A stretch of 64,000 bases of DNA from positions 880,001 through 944,000 of the forward strand of contig NC_045150.1 of assembly GCF_008831285.2 (NCBI RefSeq), written 5' to 3'. Shown in pieces: positions 1-15,720 of the stretch. How positions within the stretch are numbered: position 1 is the first letter of the stretch; every line of letters starts with the position of its first letter. Source of the DNA: Nymphaea colorata. Lineage: Eukaryota > Streptophyta > Magnoliopsida > Nymphaeales > Nymphaeaceae. The notes beneath the pieces were generated by a model. It did not search any database and was not told the origin of the DNA. It saw only the letters and a program-made list of their open reading frames with translations. Position numbers and translations under genes: made by a program.

Positions 1-245
1 GAATGGATGATGCCAGATTGGTAGGTGGTCCACAATATACATCACAAAGTTAAAAGATGTTATTTCATATTTTTCTTCCTGCCAATCATCATCTCACCCA
101 AATGATGACTAAAGGGGGGGAGGAAGCAGCAAAAAAGAACTAATAAAACAAAAGGTAGAAGGCATCAGATGTCCCTGGTAACTACAAACACCAATGAATC
201 ACTAAAAAAAGAGGATAGTATAAAAATTTTGAAGAAACAAACCTA

Positions 246-650
246 AATAGTGTTGGTTGCCTACTCAAAGGGAACATGGAGTTACAGTTTCTTGTTATAG
301 CAAGCCACTCTTCATCATATAGAAGCTCAAATGGTCCAGATTCTGACTCAATGTCAATAACATTGAGTTAAATCTAGATGACCAAGAAACATAATGAACT
401 TTCAAGAAAAAAGTTGAGAAGAGTCTTATCCTAGTTTCAAAAAAAAATATTAAATAGTCAAATTACACTCAACGTAAGCAAGATATACCTGTAAAAATTT
501 TGGCTAGTAAGACACTTATCCAAAGCAAGAAATTTTGTGGTAGGTCCTCCTTCTCCATGTTGAATAATAACAAAAAACATAGAATGAAGATGATCAGAAA
601 ACCAAAAAGGAAGTCTTAATTTATCCAATAGTTCTATGGCAGCCGTACTA
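246..650 (-). pseudogene. DBR1: Lariat debranching enzyme (DBR1) fragment, two exon-like pieces
   Basis: On the minus strand about 650-491 translates to a segment with [25 protein letters not shown] and [10 protein letters not shown], matching the C-terminal half of the plant RNA lariat debranching enzyme metallophosphoesterase domain (family form [26 protein letters not shown]). A second piece at about 355-246 reads [25 protein letters not shown] and ends in a plausible donor (TTTAG/GTTTGT), matching the next part of DBR1 ([16 protein letters not shown]). DBR1 cleaves the 2'-5' bond of intron lariats in the nucleus. The exon junction is damaged: the first piece ends one base out of phase and no AG precedes VIDIE. 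The N-terminal phosphoesterase half and the C-terminal tail are not seen, although the tail could lie outside the window. It is probably a pseudogene or captured fragment; a live gene with a local sequence error is less likely. Confidence 0.72.
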
Positions 651-1559
651 CGAACATTCCCTCAATAAATTATACTAACAACTACAGACTTTGTAAGATT
701 CCAAAGATTGCTAATCAGGTAACAGATTTTTCCATGAAAAGAATGGTCGTGCTAGTACATATGATATTAGAAAACATATCTAGCAAAGGGTGAAGGCATC
801 AATAAGTAATGCATTTTTACATTATAATTAAAGTAGAAAATTATTACATTATAAATTTCTAATTAAAGTAGAAAATTATATGGCACAGACCCTTTAAGGA
901 TATGTTGTTGCACAAGCATCACATCCAAAACAGACCCTAATGTCAAACCCAATTATCAGCCATGGGAATTGCAGTCAAGTACATATCAAATGAATACTTA
1001 TAAATACAATTATTAAAAAGAAACCTTCCAAAAGAAGTTTCAAAACTGGACACCTTATATCTTTCTGACAATTGACTTTCAAAGTATCCTACATAGGCAT
1101 AGGCTCCTATTAATTATGTAACTAAAAATAATTAGAGGAAGACCTATTAATTAAGCATTGGAAAAGGGACTCATTTTGAACACTAGGAAAGTAAGAAAAG
1201 CTCATAAAGAATAGTTACAAATCATAAATCATAGAGATGGATGAAGTTGAAGGCAATGAAAAGAGGTTGGCCTGATGGTTGGCTTTTACATATCAAAAAG
1301 ATAAATGTATTTCCACAAACATATTTACAAACTACAATTAACGTGTAAAGTTCAAATTAGTAACACCAAGCATTTTTTTTTCCACAAAAAAGAATCTTCT
1401 TGCCAAGGTGTATGTGATGTATAAAGCCATCTTCAAACGTATAAAAAAAACAAGAGAAAAGTAATGTTAGGCCTAACAAATCATAGAAATTAAAAAGTTA
1501 TCATATTTCATCGAATATTTACCAATTAGTTTTTCTTTTTCAACATTGTCATCAACATT

Positions 1560-1560
<1 letters not shown>
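650..1560. other. AT-rich DNA with no supported gene
   Basis: No open frame of useful length, repeat or RNA gene stands out. On the minus strand around 720-780 a short string (RPFFSWKN) could be a worn remnant of the DBR1 exon upstream of the recognised piece, but it is too short to claim. The stretch may be intron of the DBR1 copy or spacer between it and the adjoining transposase relic. Confidence 0.3.
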
Positions 1561-2650
<1,090 letters not shown>

Positions 2651-2689
2651 TCATTTTTTGTCAATAAAGTATAGTGCCTATGCTCAGTA

Positions 2690-3760
2690 GGTTTTGACCT
2701 TAAAGTAAGAATAGAGTAACACACATTGGAGTGGATCAAGATAACGATCAGACTTGGTGCAGGTGAAAAATGTGTTTGAAAAGTCAGTACACAGCTAACG
2801 CAGGAGTCAGCTTGAAAACTGCATTTGGAGAGTGTGTATAGCTCGGGGGTTAACTATGTTTGGAAAGATGGATATTCCCAAACAAATCAGAAAGTGCAAT
2901 TGTAAAGCCCCAAATGATAATCACTTCTCCAACGCTGGTACATCATTGAATGTGCATTGACGAAAAGCTCTTTAGTAATGCAATCATGAGTTTTGTTGGA
3001 AAAAGTTCAAAACAATAGCAACACAACCTATTTGTGCATTGGTATATATCATAATTCTTGTGTGAACTCCAAAATAAGGTCACTGATAATAGAAAGTGGC
3101 AAGTTGATAGAAAGAAGAGTTACCCAAGTTTCCACTACCAGTTGTTGAGTAAAAATACATACCCAAAACAAATAGGTGACAATCTTCTCACTACTCATTC
3201 AAAAAGGGCAGTGGCTTGCTAAGGCTTCACCTTTAAAGGACTGATCGAGTCAAAACCTGTCCCAAATGGATTAGTAGAGCAAGGGAACATGTCCATGGTG
3301 GAGGGCTTGATCCCCAAATGGTTTGATATGGAAACGAAGCTGCACTGGAGGTAAGAAAGGGGTATGTGATGTAGATACTGCATGCATTGAAGTGGTGCAC
3401 GGAGATAAGAAGCCGACATGAAGGAGCTATCGTCCACTATATGTAAGATTTTCATCAAGACCGCACATATGAGATGCAAGTTGTCCATCTAATGAGAGCA
3501 AGATGTAAATCAGCCACTGAAAGCTTGTATTTGGTATGAATGAGGTTGGCACAATCGAGGCTGCTAGTTATGGTGGCAAGCAGCCACCAAATGAGCAAAG
3601 CCAAATTGCGGAGATAAAGTTTGGGGATGCCTAGACCTCCTTTTGATAATGTCATATGAGACTGAATCTCATGATAATTGACGTTTTCATCAGAATATGC
3701 AATACCATGCCAAAGGAAATGAGAGAGCATGGAGGTGATTTTCTAGGATTTTTCTAATGT
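2690..3760 (-). mobile_element. LINE (L1-type) 3' reverse-transcriptase remnant
   Basis: At 3730-3455 the minus strand reads SHFLWHGI, LSKGGLGIPKLYLRNLALLIWWL. This is the segment after the RT domain that precedes the zf-RVT zinc-binding region in plant L1-type LINEs (family form FLW, GGLGI, NLALL.KWLWR). The lower-coordinate part (3488-2690) is open in short stretches only and probably represents the worn zf-RVT region. A paralogous piece of the same sequence lies at 27060-27345, so this LINE fragment belongs to the block that was duplicated along with the OMT loci. Confidence 0.7.
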
Positions 3761-3886
3761 GATATGTCATGTGAGAACTCTTGCTGGGTGTGAAAATTCA
3801 TGCTAATGGTAAGCTAGGATATCCCATGCTCCATCTTTAAGGTAGCAAAGATAGACTCCAACTGAAGCTTTTATACACACTTTTAT

Positions 3887-4153
3887 GAGCAGATGGAAGC
3901 AGCAAGTTCAAATACATCAGCACTAGCATCCAAAGTAAACAGTGACAAAGCAATGGTTGAAGATTGTGAAGCTCTACTATCTATGGGACATGCCTTACAG
4001 GTAAGTCAAAGCCCCTAAAACATGTTTGTTCTTCCTTGTGAATTCATTCAAATTGATAACTATAAAACACTGTTGTAGATCCAAGAATGCAGCTTGAGGA
4101 GACCAACTTGGTTCAACTATGTAAACAATGAAGCCATTGAGGACAACCAATAA
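3887..4153 (+). pseudogene. Unrecognised two-exon 3' gene fragment
   Basis: A first exon-like piece (3887-4000) reads EQMEAASSNTSALASKVN..., then MVEDCEALLSMGHALQ, and ends exactly at CAG/GTAAGT, a strong donor. A 78-bp intron follows, with acceptor TTGTAG. The second piece (4079-4153) continues in phase as IQECSLRRPTWFNYVNNEAIEDNQ and a TAA. Precise splice signals, preserved phase and non-repetitive protein composition argue for a real host gene 3' end rather than chance. No 5' part is visible upstream, where minus-strand LINE debris lies, so it is likely a transposed or captured fragment. I cannot name the family. The corresponding position near 33.2 kb in the paralogous block lacks it. Confidence 0.5.
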
Positions 4154-4279
4154 ACGCTTCACTCTAATCTGATTATCTACGATGGTAACTTTTCCTCACA
4201 GAATGTTTGATGTTTCATTGATCTAGCATGACAAATAGTAGAAGATGATACGGCTGTGCAGATGCCTAGATGAAGCTAC

Positions 4280-6430
4280 ATGAAGACAAGGACATTGGCA
4301 CTAATGGATGATGAGAATTGGTTGAATTGGTAGAGGGGGTTGCTGGTTGCCTGTGCAAGAGTGGGAAATGATCATATCAAATAAATAAATGGTTGTGAAT
4401 ATTTATCTCAATTGTAAAGAATTTCTTTGTTTTTCTTTCAGTTGTAAACAATTTGAATTTTTTATAATAAAATATTTTTTGTGGACGAATTAGTATTGTT
4501 TCTCTCTCTTTTTTTTTCTTTTTCTCTCTCTCTCTCTCTCTCTTTATATATATATACATATATACCCGTTGTTCAATGTTTTTAGCAATTTTTTATGTTT
4601 TTAGCAACATTTTTTGTCATTGGTTAAAAAACATATTTTCCTAGTTTAATGACATTTTCTACAAAAATATCAATGAAAACCAACAAAAGATGAGATTTTT
4701 ATTGATTTTTTTGGACCTTTAGGTACCTTTACTGACATTTTTCATGAAACATCAATAATAATTTTCACTTACTGACATTCAGACTGAAACATCAGTAAAG
4801 GTGAGTGTTTACTGACGCGACATTTTCCATGAATCAATACTTAGCTGTAAGATTACCATTTTTAGTGCCATGTCCACTCAAATTGGGGAATTCATTGTTT
4901 GTAACTATTTATACCTATTGATCTCTATTTTGTAAATATATGGAAAGCTTTTTTTTTTTCTAAACCATCCTGAACTGACCTTCAAATTTCTATTTATGAT
5001 GATTATCTTTGTTTTGAAAACAGTTTATACATCACCTATTCTTTACTTAGGTTTTCTCACTTTTTAGTTATATGCTGATGGTTTATATGCTCATTTTGGT
5101 CATGAAAAAACATTTGCTTTAGTACATATCTGAGCGGTGCTTTTGGCTGAAACTACTTCATGATATAGGTAATATTGTTAAAACTTATCGCGTGTAATAG
5201 ACATATAAGGAACAAAAGCAAACTGTCATATTCTATGCACAACTTACTTGTTTCAGATGGTCCCTTTGAGCATGTGTCTATTGTCTTTGTACTAGGGTTA
5301 CCTAAGATCATTAAAGGATTTTATTCTATCATGTTGTAGTCGACTAATATTCCAAGATGGCCCTTTTCATTCTCGTCAAGTATACAATTTATACCTCTTT
5401 GGTTGCCTCAAAGACTGGGACCTCATGTGGCTGCAAGCTGAATTTGCATACAATAATTTTGTCAATAGACCAACAGGTATACTCCCTTTCAGATTTTTAC
5501 GATAGGAGTCGTGCATGTCGGTGATCTTACCCCTACAACACAGATCAATCAACCTTCACTTGTTTGTTCGAAATTCACAAAGTTAGAAGAGAGCTAATAT
5601 ATGTATAAGGAATGGGTTGACTAGTTACATCGTCATATGAGTTTTGATGTTGGACGCTAGTCATAGTTTATTTGAATCCAGTACCATTCCCATTTGATAC
5701 ATACCATAAGTTGACTTCACATAATATGGTCCACTTAGGGTTTTCCAAAAGTTTAGTGACAATGCATACTTAATTGACTTGCTGGGTGATCATTGAAGCA
5801 TATCACCCATCTTCAATATCCATATCTTTCGGCTTATCATGAAGCCTCAAATTCATTGGAGCCAAATATTTTCCGGCTAAGGGAGAACGATGCAGGGTGA
5901 ACTCAGGGAGCTAGACCCAGTAGATCAGAATTTGCCAAATACGTCAAGGGACTCATGCCCCATGAAAGCATCAGTCAAGACCACGAATGTGGTTCCACAT
6001 GCAAATCAAGGCCTAGGATAGGATGACTAGCAGGTGAGGAGGTCCATGCGCATGATGAAAGGATAGAGGTGGCAGAGATTCAGTCCTTCAAGGGAGACTG
6101 ATGGTATGGAAACCTTATTTCACATTAGCATAAATACTACATTTGGGATCGGTTCCATGATCCACTCACTACTTGTCATGTGTGGAATTATACACATCAA
6201 CTCTTTCTTTAGTTAAATGTTGAAGAAGAAAAATGTGTCCCCCTTTTCGTTCTCTTCTTCCCTTGTTTCTTTATCTTAAACCTTTCATCATTATTGTCAG
6301 CATCATTCAACTAAATTAATTGATTTGTGATTGGGAAAAGTCCCTGCTCTCTTTCACTACATGAATTAGGAAAAAACCCAATATTTATTCTCAACTTGGA
6401 ACAGAGAAACATAATACTAAAAGAGTTTTA
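4280..6430 (+). repeat. Duplicated block, copy 1 (paralogous to 33.29-36.4 kb)
   Basis: From the string CACTAATGGATGATGAG near 4290 onward, the sequence aligns with the region starting near 33300. The alignment covers the (TC)n tract, the gypsy integrase relic and the lead-in to OMT exon 2. The two copies differ by many substitutions and small indels, and copy 2 carries a 0.9-kb insertion. The part at 4160-5040 has no coding content beyond this shared non-coding sequence and a (CT)n tract at 4501-4545. Confidence 0.8.
5040..6110 (+). mobile_element. Ty3/gypsy integrase relic, copy 1
   Basis: Broken frames show, in order, the H2C2-like zinc region (ERCFWLKL, then a CQTYKEQKQ-like string), the start of the catalytic core (LGLPK, KGFYSI, then a frameshifted NIPRWPF where VDRFSKMAHF would be expected), and the WDLMWLQAEFAYNNFVNRPTG segment typical of the C-terminal part of the integrase core. 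Beyond about 5870 comes a tail (PAKGERCRVNSGS...) resembling the 3' end of the same polyprotein class. Integrase would insert element cDNA into chromosomal DNA. Stops and frameshifts throughout make this copy dead. The same relic recurs at 34.1-36.06 kb. Confidence 0.75.
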
Positions 6431-6641
6431 AGTGAAGTGGCGCACCACCATGCATGGAAATAAAGAGTTTAGTGCACCACCACCAATGGAACTAAGAGTT
6501 TATTGAAGTTGGCCAACTACGGGATTGAGATGAGGTCCTCATGTGTCTCTCACATTGTGCTGTGCTTGAGGTGTTTGATCACGTTAACAGGCTGCAAAAA
6601 AGTGACGAGCACTCTGCAAGATGATGGATCAGCAGTCCCAA

Positions 6642-9846
<3,205 letters not shown>

Positions 9847-9952
9847 CGCTCGCAGGAAGGAAGGAAACAATCCCAAACAAACCAAAATAGAGTTGACAGA
9901 GTGACCTATGTAACGCTATATGTAGCAAAATTATTTGTGCAATTGGTGGTAG

Positions 9953-9962
9953 CTTTATATAT
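9953..9962 (-). promoter_or_regulatory. TATA box of OMT1
   Basis: ATATATAAAG on the minus strand lies about 107-116 bp upstream of the OMT1 ATG. OMT3 has CTATATAAG in the homologous place. In OMT2 the box is mutated to TACATAAAG. Confidence 0.6.
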
Positions 9963-10095
9963 GACCATCAGCGGAATGGTAGGAGTAGAAGTATTGATGG
10001 CAGGTGTGTTTATGACATTATTGGTTTGGTAGGAATACAATTATTAATGGCAAGTGCGCTTATGACATAGGTGGAATTGTAGGAATACAATTGTC

Positions 10096-10444
10096 TAAGG
10101 TTGCCTTTGATGGCCTCATATCTCGGATCTGAGTTTGGATTTTCTGAGTGGATCTGAAGTTTATCGAACTTTTGATTTAAGAAGCACAGATTTCAGAGAA
10201 TGCTGAAATCCATGCATCTCAAATAGGAGAGACAGCCAGGGCAAGGGGGTGGGTCTGACTCCAGTGTGGATTTCAGATCCTTGCCTGAAGGTAGAGAGGG
10301 GAAGAGAAAGAGAGAAGGCTAAAGGAGTGCATCAAGGAAGGGCTTTTAAATCCTAATATTTTAAAACCTCATATCTCAGATCAGAAGTTCTAAAACAATA
10401 CACAATAGATATAAGATCCGAGACAATCAAATACAACCTAAGGC
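10096..10444. mobile_element. Putative MITE with imperfect terminal inverted repeats, upstream of OMT1
   Basis: The left end reads TAAGGTTGCCTTTGATGGCC, then CTCATATCTCGGATCT. The reverse complement of the right end reads TTAGGTTGTATTTGATTG, then TCTCGGATCTTATATC. About 345 bp in total, non-coding. An equivalent copy occupies 20579-20934 upstream of OMT2, so the insertion predates that duplication. Target duplication is not clear. Confidence 0.45.
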
Positions 10445-11304
10445 TTTTAAGCCATGTAATTCGTTAGCATCAATCTCATATCCAAGGCTGATCTGAAATC
10501 TGTGCCGTTCATTCGGCAGCACATACCTCAAATCCACTCTACATATAAAAAGTTGTGGAGCGAAGGTCTGATTTAGAAGAGATTGGAGTGGGAGAGGGAG
10601 AGGAATTTTAGTCTGGTTCGGACCTCAGATCCGTGAATCTAGATCTTGAGGGTTAGAGATCACTGCATATCCAGACCCGCACCTATCTTATTGTCAGTGT
10701 CAATAGATACTATGAATATTATTGTAGCTAGTTCTTTAGAGTAACAGCTGGCCTCCAATTTGGTTGCATACAAAGCTACCCTTTCACAACATGTCGCAGT
10801 CCATGCCCTACTTTTTTTTATCTTTTTCTTCATTTTTTTTCTTTATAAAACCTTTTTCTCTTCCTTCAATACTTTCACTGTATTTTTGTTTCCCCAACGG
10901 CTCCTTTATTGGACTTTTTGGTCTTTTCGAGTAAGTATGTGTTGAGGGCCGATCTTTTATTTACTCACCAATCATTTTCACTTGAATGTAGGCAGGGAGA
11001 GGGACTGGTAACATATGAATGGTTTCAAAAGGGGAATGTACACAAACATGTCACTCTTTTCTATTAGATCAGGCTACGTTCTGTACCAACTTCATGCTTT
11101 TACAGTTTTTCATATCGCCAGTGGTAAATGCCAGAGGTTACAGCTGTAGACACCGAAGTCCACCAACATTGCAAAATGGAAGAATATCTGTATATATGTC
11201 AAAAATAAATAAATCTCACTGTCGTTCTGTTGCTGGTAGCCGGAGGTTTGCTAGAGACGGCATGAAGCAGCAGTGGCAGCTTCGGTGGAGAGGAAACAAA
11301 AGGA

Positions 11305-11309
<5 letters not shown>

Positions 11310-11341
<32 letters not shown>

Positions 11342-11342
11342 A
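11310..11342. repeat. (GA)n tract
   Basis: GAGAGA run at the boundary between OMT1 upstream DNA and the inserted LINE. Confidence 0.9.
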
Positions 11343-11344
11343 CC

Positions 11345-14001
11345 GATAAAATGGAAATATATAACAAAATTTGAGGACAAGAGGTCCCCTAAATGCAAAA
11401 ACAATCCGCAAAGAACAAAATTACACAAAAAACACAAGCAGGAGGAACAAATATACAATACAATGCACAGAAAAATAGGAGAGAAGAGGAAAGACGAAAC
11501 GGCACAGTCATCCAACCGCAGTCAGGCGGCGGCGCTTTAACCGAATGGCGAACTGGATATCCCCTTGCACAATACGAGCCACAGAATCTGGTGAAGAGAA
11601 GGTGCCCCTGAAGACCCTGTTGTTGCGCTCCCCCCAAATGCACCACCAAGCTGAAATAAGCCACGGCCTCCAGACATTACCCCAGGAAGCAGTCAGGTAG
11701 GGGGAAGGACAAAAGAGGAAGAAAAGACGAATGGATTGTGAGTTTGGAAGATTACTAACAAGGGAAGGCCAAGTAGAAGCAAGGACACTAGAGAAAAAAG
11801 GGCAAGAAGTAAAAAGGTGGACCCGAGACTCAGTCGCAACAAGACATAGGGGACACTGGTTAGCCAAACTGATGCCAAGGCGCTGTAGGTGATCAAAAGT
11901 GTTGATATGAATATGACCAGTCAGACAGTCAGAAGAAGCCAGACAAAAACAATGGCTCGAGGAGATGGGCCAGGAGACCAAAGAGACCGGAGGGGGGGGA
12001 GTGACGCGACAGAAGGACCAAAGGAGGCCAGGTAGCAAGAAGAAACAGTGAACTCACGGGTAGGTGAAAGGGGCCAGGATGGGGACGCGAACGATGAGAG
12101 GTCAGCAAGGCGGAGGAAAAGAGGGATGACAGAAAGCATGTCGGACCAAAAGTGAGAGGGGGAGATGTGAGATATAGAACTATGCCAGACGCTAGGAAAA
12201 GGCAGGTCGAATTTTGAACTAATGAATTGGGTGATGGGAGAATGTTCAGTAGCTAACCGCCACCACCAAGAACACAGGGAAGACTCGCAAGCCCGACTAA
12301 GGTTGGTAACCCTAGCACCCCAAGAAGACGCGGAAAGGCAACCACATCCCAATGCGCAAGGCGATCTGAAGGTCGATCACCATCCCAAACAAACTTACGA
12401 ATAAGCTTATCAAACCTACGCAAGACAGCCACAGGAGGCCGAAAGACAGACAAAGCATGGAGAGGAACCGACGCAAGGCAGTGCTTAGCCAAAGTAATCC
12501 GACCTGGAAGAGAAAGCAGCTTTCCCTGCCAACAATGAAGGCGATCCGTAAGCTTCTGCTCCACCCCATCCCAAAAATAAGGAGCAGGAGGCGACAACGT
12601 AATCTGAAGCCCCAGATAGTCCATGGGCAGGCTAGTAGCCTTACACCCAAAGCAAGCTTCCGCGAGAAGTACCGTGGCCAGATCCGCGTGAATGAGGGAG
12701 AGGTGACACTTGTCGGAATTGATAGAAAGACCCGAGATGAGCTCAAAGACCCGAAGGATGAGCCACGTTCTCACAACCTGCTGGCGAGAAGCACTGCCGA
12801 ACAGGAGAAAATCATCAGCATACTGAAGGGTGGAGAAGGACGATAAGTGGGGGAGCGAATGAGGTGTGAGGAAGCCAACGACCGTTGCGTGATGGAAAAG
12901 CGCAGAAAAGCTCTCAGCAACCAAGTTGAAAAGCAAGGGCGATAACGGGCAACCTTGACGGAGGCCACGCTCGAGACAGAAGAAATCACCACACTTCCCA
13001 CTGAAGGAGACCGTAAGCTGGGCCCTAGTGACAAGCGACATGATCCACTGCCTAAACGAAGGACCAAACGTAAGACGGGTGAGGAGGTCAGAAAGGAACT
13101 CCCAACTAACCGAGTCAAAAGCCTTAGAGATGTCCAACTTCAGGATGAATGAAGGTAGCCGAAGACAGTAAAGGGAGTGAACAACCTCATTGGCTAGGAC
13201 AACCGCGTCCTGCAGACGCCGACCCTTGACAAAAGCAACCTGGAAGAGGTTAATGACTGAAGGCATGACAGGCGCAAGCCACATAGAGAGCAACTTAGCA
13301 ATAATCTTGTACGGTGTGCCTAGGATGGAGATCGGGCGAAAGTGGGTGACGTCCGTAGGGTTAGGGCGCTTAGGTACCAGGACGCAGGTAGCTTGATTGA
13401 ATTCCTTTAGGAAAATAGAATTGGAGGCGAACTCATCACAAAACGCAAACACATCCGCACTACAAACCTCCCAAAAAGTACGAAAAAATTCGACTGGGAA
13501 ACCATCAATGCCAGGCGCCTTACCCGAGCCAAGGGCCCAGACCGCGTTCTTGATCTCTTGGTGTTGGAAGGGCCGCTCAAGAGCGATCGCACAAGAGACA
13601 GAGAGAGAGGAGAGGTGAAAACCCGGCAGCGTGGCACGGAAGCGAAGAGGTTTAGAGTAGAAATCCTGGAAATGAGCGCTCAGGGCCGGAAGGATGTCAT
13701 CACCAAGAAAAATCCTGCCCCCGATACCCATGGACTGGAGCAACGTCTGTCGGCGCCTCTGAGAGGCGGCCAAGTGGAAGAATCTAGAGTTCTGGTCCCC
13801 ATGCGCGAGCCAACCCAGCCTAGAGCGTTGCTGCCAATGGATAGACTCTCTAATCCGCCACTCCTGGGCAAGACACTGCAGACAAAGGAGACGGGAAGAC
13901 TGATACGCAGAAATATTATCAGAGGCCTGAAGGGACATGATCTCCTCATCCCAATCGGTCACTTCCAAAAATTTGCTGCTCCATAAAATGCGCATATACA
14001 T
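11345..14001 (-). mobile_element. 5'-truncated L1-type LINE with reverse transcriptase
   Basis: A 582-codon frame (14001-12253) begins in the endonuclease-RT linker (RSRLGWLAHGDQNSRFFH) and carries RT signatures in order: SGKAPGIDGFPVEFFR, LVPKRPNPTDVTHFRPISI, GRRLQDAVVLANEVVHS, LKLDISKAFDSVSWEFL, LRQGCPLSPLLFNL and the catalytic YADDFLLF. After frameshifts it continues with WWWRLATEHS (about 12300-12220) and, in the 12038-11508 frame, a zf-RVT region (GISLANQCPLCLVATESRVHLFTSCPF) and WWCIWGERNNRVF. The endonuclease and ORF1 are absent. The element is visibly more GC-rich than its surroundings and has few lesions, so it is a recent arrival. The equivalent place in the tandem copy (about 21.85 kb) has no LINE. 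The 3' boundary is set by the loss of similarity to that copy. Confidence 0.9.
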
Positions 14002-14927
14002 ATATGTACATTCATGTGTATATGAAAAGATTATAGAGAAAATAAAACACAGTTATATATATATATATATACATTCATGTTTATATGAAAATTTGTAAAA
14101 CAAAATGTAGAAACATAGAAAGAAAATGATAAAAAATTTCATTATGTGCACATATACATATATAACAAAACATAATTATTTTGTTTATGACAGGAGAATA
14201 TATTTCTTCAATCGTTGGTTGTGGAAGAAAATAAAGCAACATAACAAGATACTCATTAGGTTTTATAATCAGGTGATTAAGAAGAAAACTAAACGTAATA
14301 ATGACATGAAGATGCATTTTGAAGGAAAATGGGGAGAGCGCAGTGAGCAGGCCCTGGCTCGAGCAACGTCTCGGAAAAACGTCCACAGCAGCAAGCAACT
14401 CGCTGCCGCGCGCTGCAGTGATCATTGCGGCGATCGCCTAATACAATTGTTCACGCGAATGCTTAATACAATCATGTGTGGCTGCACATCACGCGACGCA
14501 CGGTCGTGCGGCGTGTTATTGTGTGGCTGCACATCACGCGACGCCCTGTCGTGCTGCAGCAATCAGTGCAGTGATCGCGTAATATGATCACTCACACAAT
14601 TGCTAACACGATCGTGCGCTAAGTAGTGACTCCATGCTCGTTTTAAATTCGAATTGGGTTCAATTAATCACCGTGAGCGACTTAGGCCTAAATACACGTT
14701 TTGGCGTGAGAGTGAAACCTAAAACAAAGGGAAGGTCTATGTATGTGCATGTGGCGTTCATAAATTTAAATTCTGTTGTCTTGATTTAAATTTTGGGTTT
14801 TGAGTTTAAAATAATGAATTCGGTTATAGACTTGGATTTTGGATCTTATTTGGATCCGAGAGTTGGATTTTGGATTTAAATCTCGCATCTAAAATTGAGT
14901 TTTGAATTCGTGTTTGGGGTGATAACA
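13987..14927 (-). mobile_element. LTR fragment 1 of the Tat/Ogre-like family (internally deleted)
   Basis: The higher end, read on the minus strand, starts TGTTATCACCCCAAAC, the start of this LTR family. It shares CACGCCAAAAC, the CTAAGTCGCTCA-type motif and the GCGATCG/CACGAC-rich island (14390-14620) with LTR fragment 2 at 21.88-24.35 kb. Compared with that copy about 0.95 kb is missing at about 14323, and the lower end is cut by the LINE. Confidence 0.7.
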
Positions 14928-15720
14928 GAAAACTAGGCATAGATTAAGAAAATTTCAGTTGAGATACCTAAAATGAAGGTTAGAGAGTGAACTTGATGTT
15001 AGGACATCTGCCTAAAGCTTGAATTAGGATGAAAAAGTAACTTTGAAAATACTCTCCTGGCATTGAAGACTTTATTATGAGGTTAATTGAGATTGATAAG
15101 GTGTCACTGTTGAGAATTTTGCAAAACAGGGAGTAAATGAGATCATTTTAGCCCAAATTGAGGAGAATGGAGGGTTTATAATGGGAGTTTAGCTTCAAAA
15201 ATTGAGGGTATCACTTAAAATAGTAAGATGATATTGAAAAAGATCTGAAAACAAGGTTATTGAGACCAATAGATGTGCTGGTGTGAAGAAATTGTTGAAC
15301 AATAGTGAAAATGAGCCATTTTAAAACAAATTTGACCAAATGACTGCAAGAAAATGGGTTGTAGAAGCTCCTATTGATATGCAAATATGAGTATGTTCAT
15401 AATTTAATCTCTAAAACATAATTTTCAGAAGTAACACAACTATTTCATGAAAATTAGACAAAATATGGGCTCATTTTTTTGACTGGTGACAGGTTGGGTG
15501 ATCTTTCTCTAGTGGCTTAACATTTGTATTATGAAATCCATGTACGTGGTATCATTGGCCTTTGCATTTGAGATATACTTGAAAAGAATAGCACAAAATC
15601 TCCATTAGAATAGGCGACAGGGTCATTTTGGCAATGAAAAGTTTAAGGCATCTATAGTGAGTTAGTTGATCCGATATATCAACAATCTCAAAAATTCATA
15701 AACTCCATAAGCTGAAATAA
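14928..15720. other. Non-coding DNA shared with 24348-25190
   Basis: Nearly collinear with the second tandem block; no coding or structural feature recognised on either strand. It lies outside the LTR terminus and was therefore the LTR's flank, or an older element now unrecognisable. Confidence 0.5.

Larger units (their letters stand above)
9847..11330. other. OMT1 upstream region, shared with OMT2
   Basis: Everything from the start codon to the (GA)n tract near 11340 aligns with 20336-21850. It includes the TATA region, a putative MITE and a segment around 10560-10690 (CCTCAGATCC, GAGGGTTAGAG) that also has a shorter counterpart near 41500-41580 upstream of OMT3. No independent ORF in it is credible. 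Confidence 0.7.

Noticed and set aside
11019-11540. 173-codon plus-strand frame upstream of OMT1
   Set aside because: Crosses the duplicated OMT upstream region, the (GA)n tract and the LINE end; not preserved in the block 2 paralogue.
12457-13986. Plus-strand frames of 65-142 codons
   Set aside because: Antisense of the LINE reverse transcriptase, whose motifs are all on the minus strand.
14390-14620. CpG-rich island as a promoter or rRNA piece
   Set aside because: The same kind of CGATCG/GCGCAAC-rich DNA recurs within LTR fragments at 23.7 and 54.85 kb, so it is LTR sequence; no rRNA helix or gene start.
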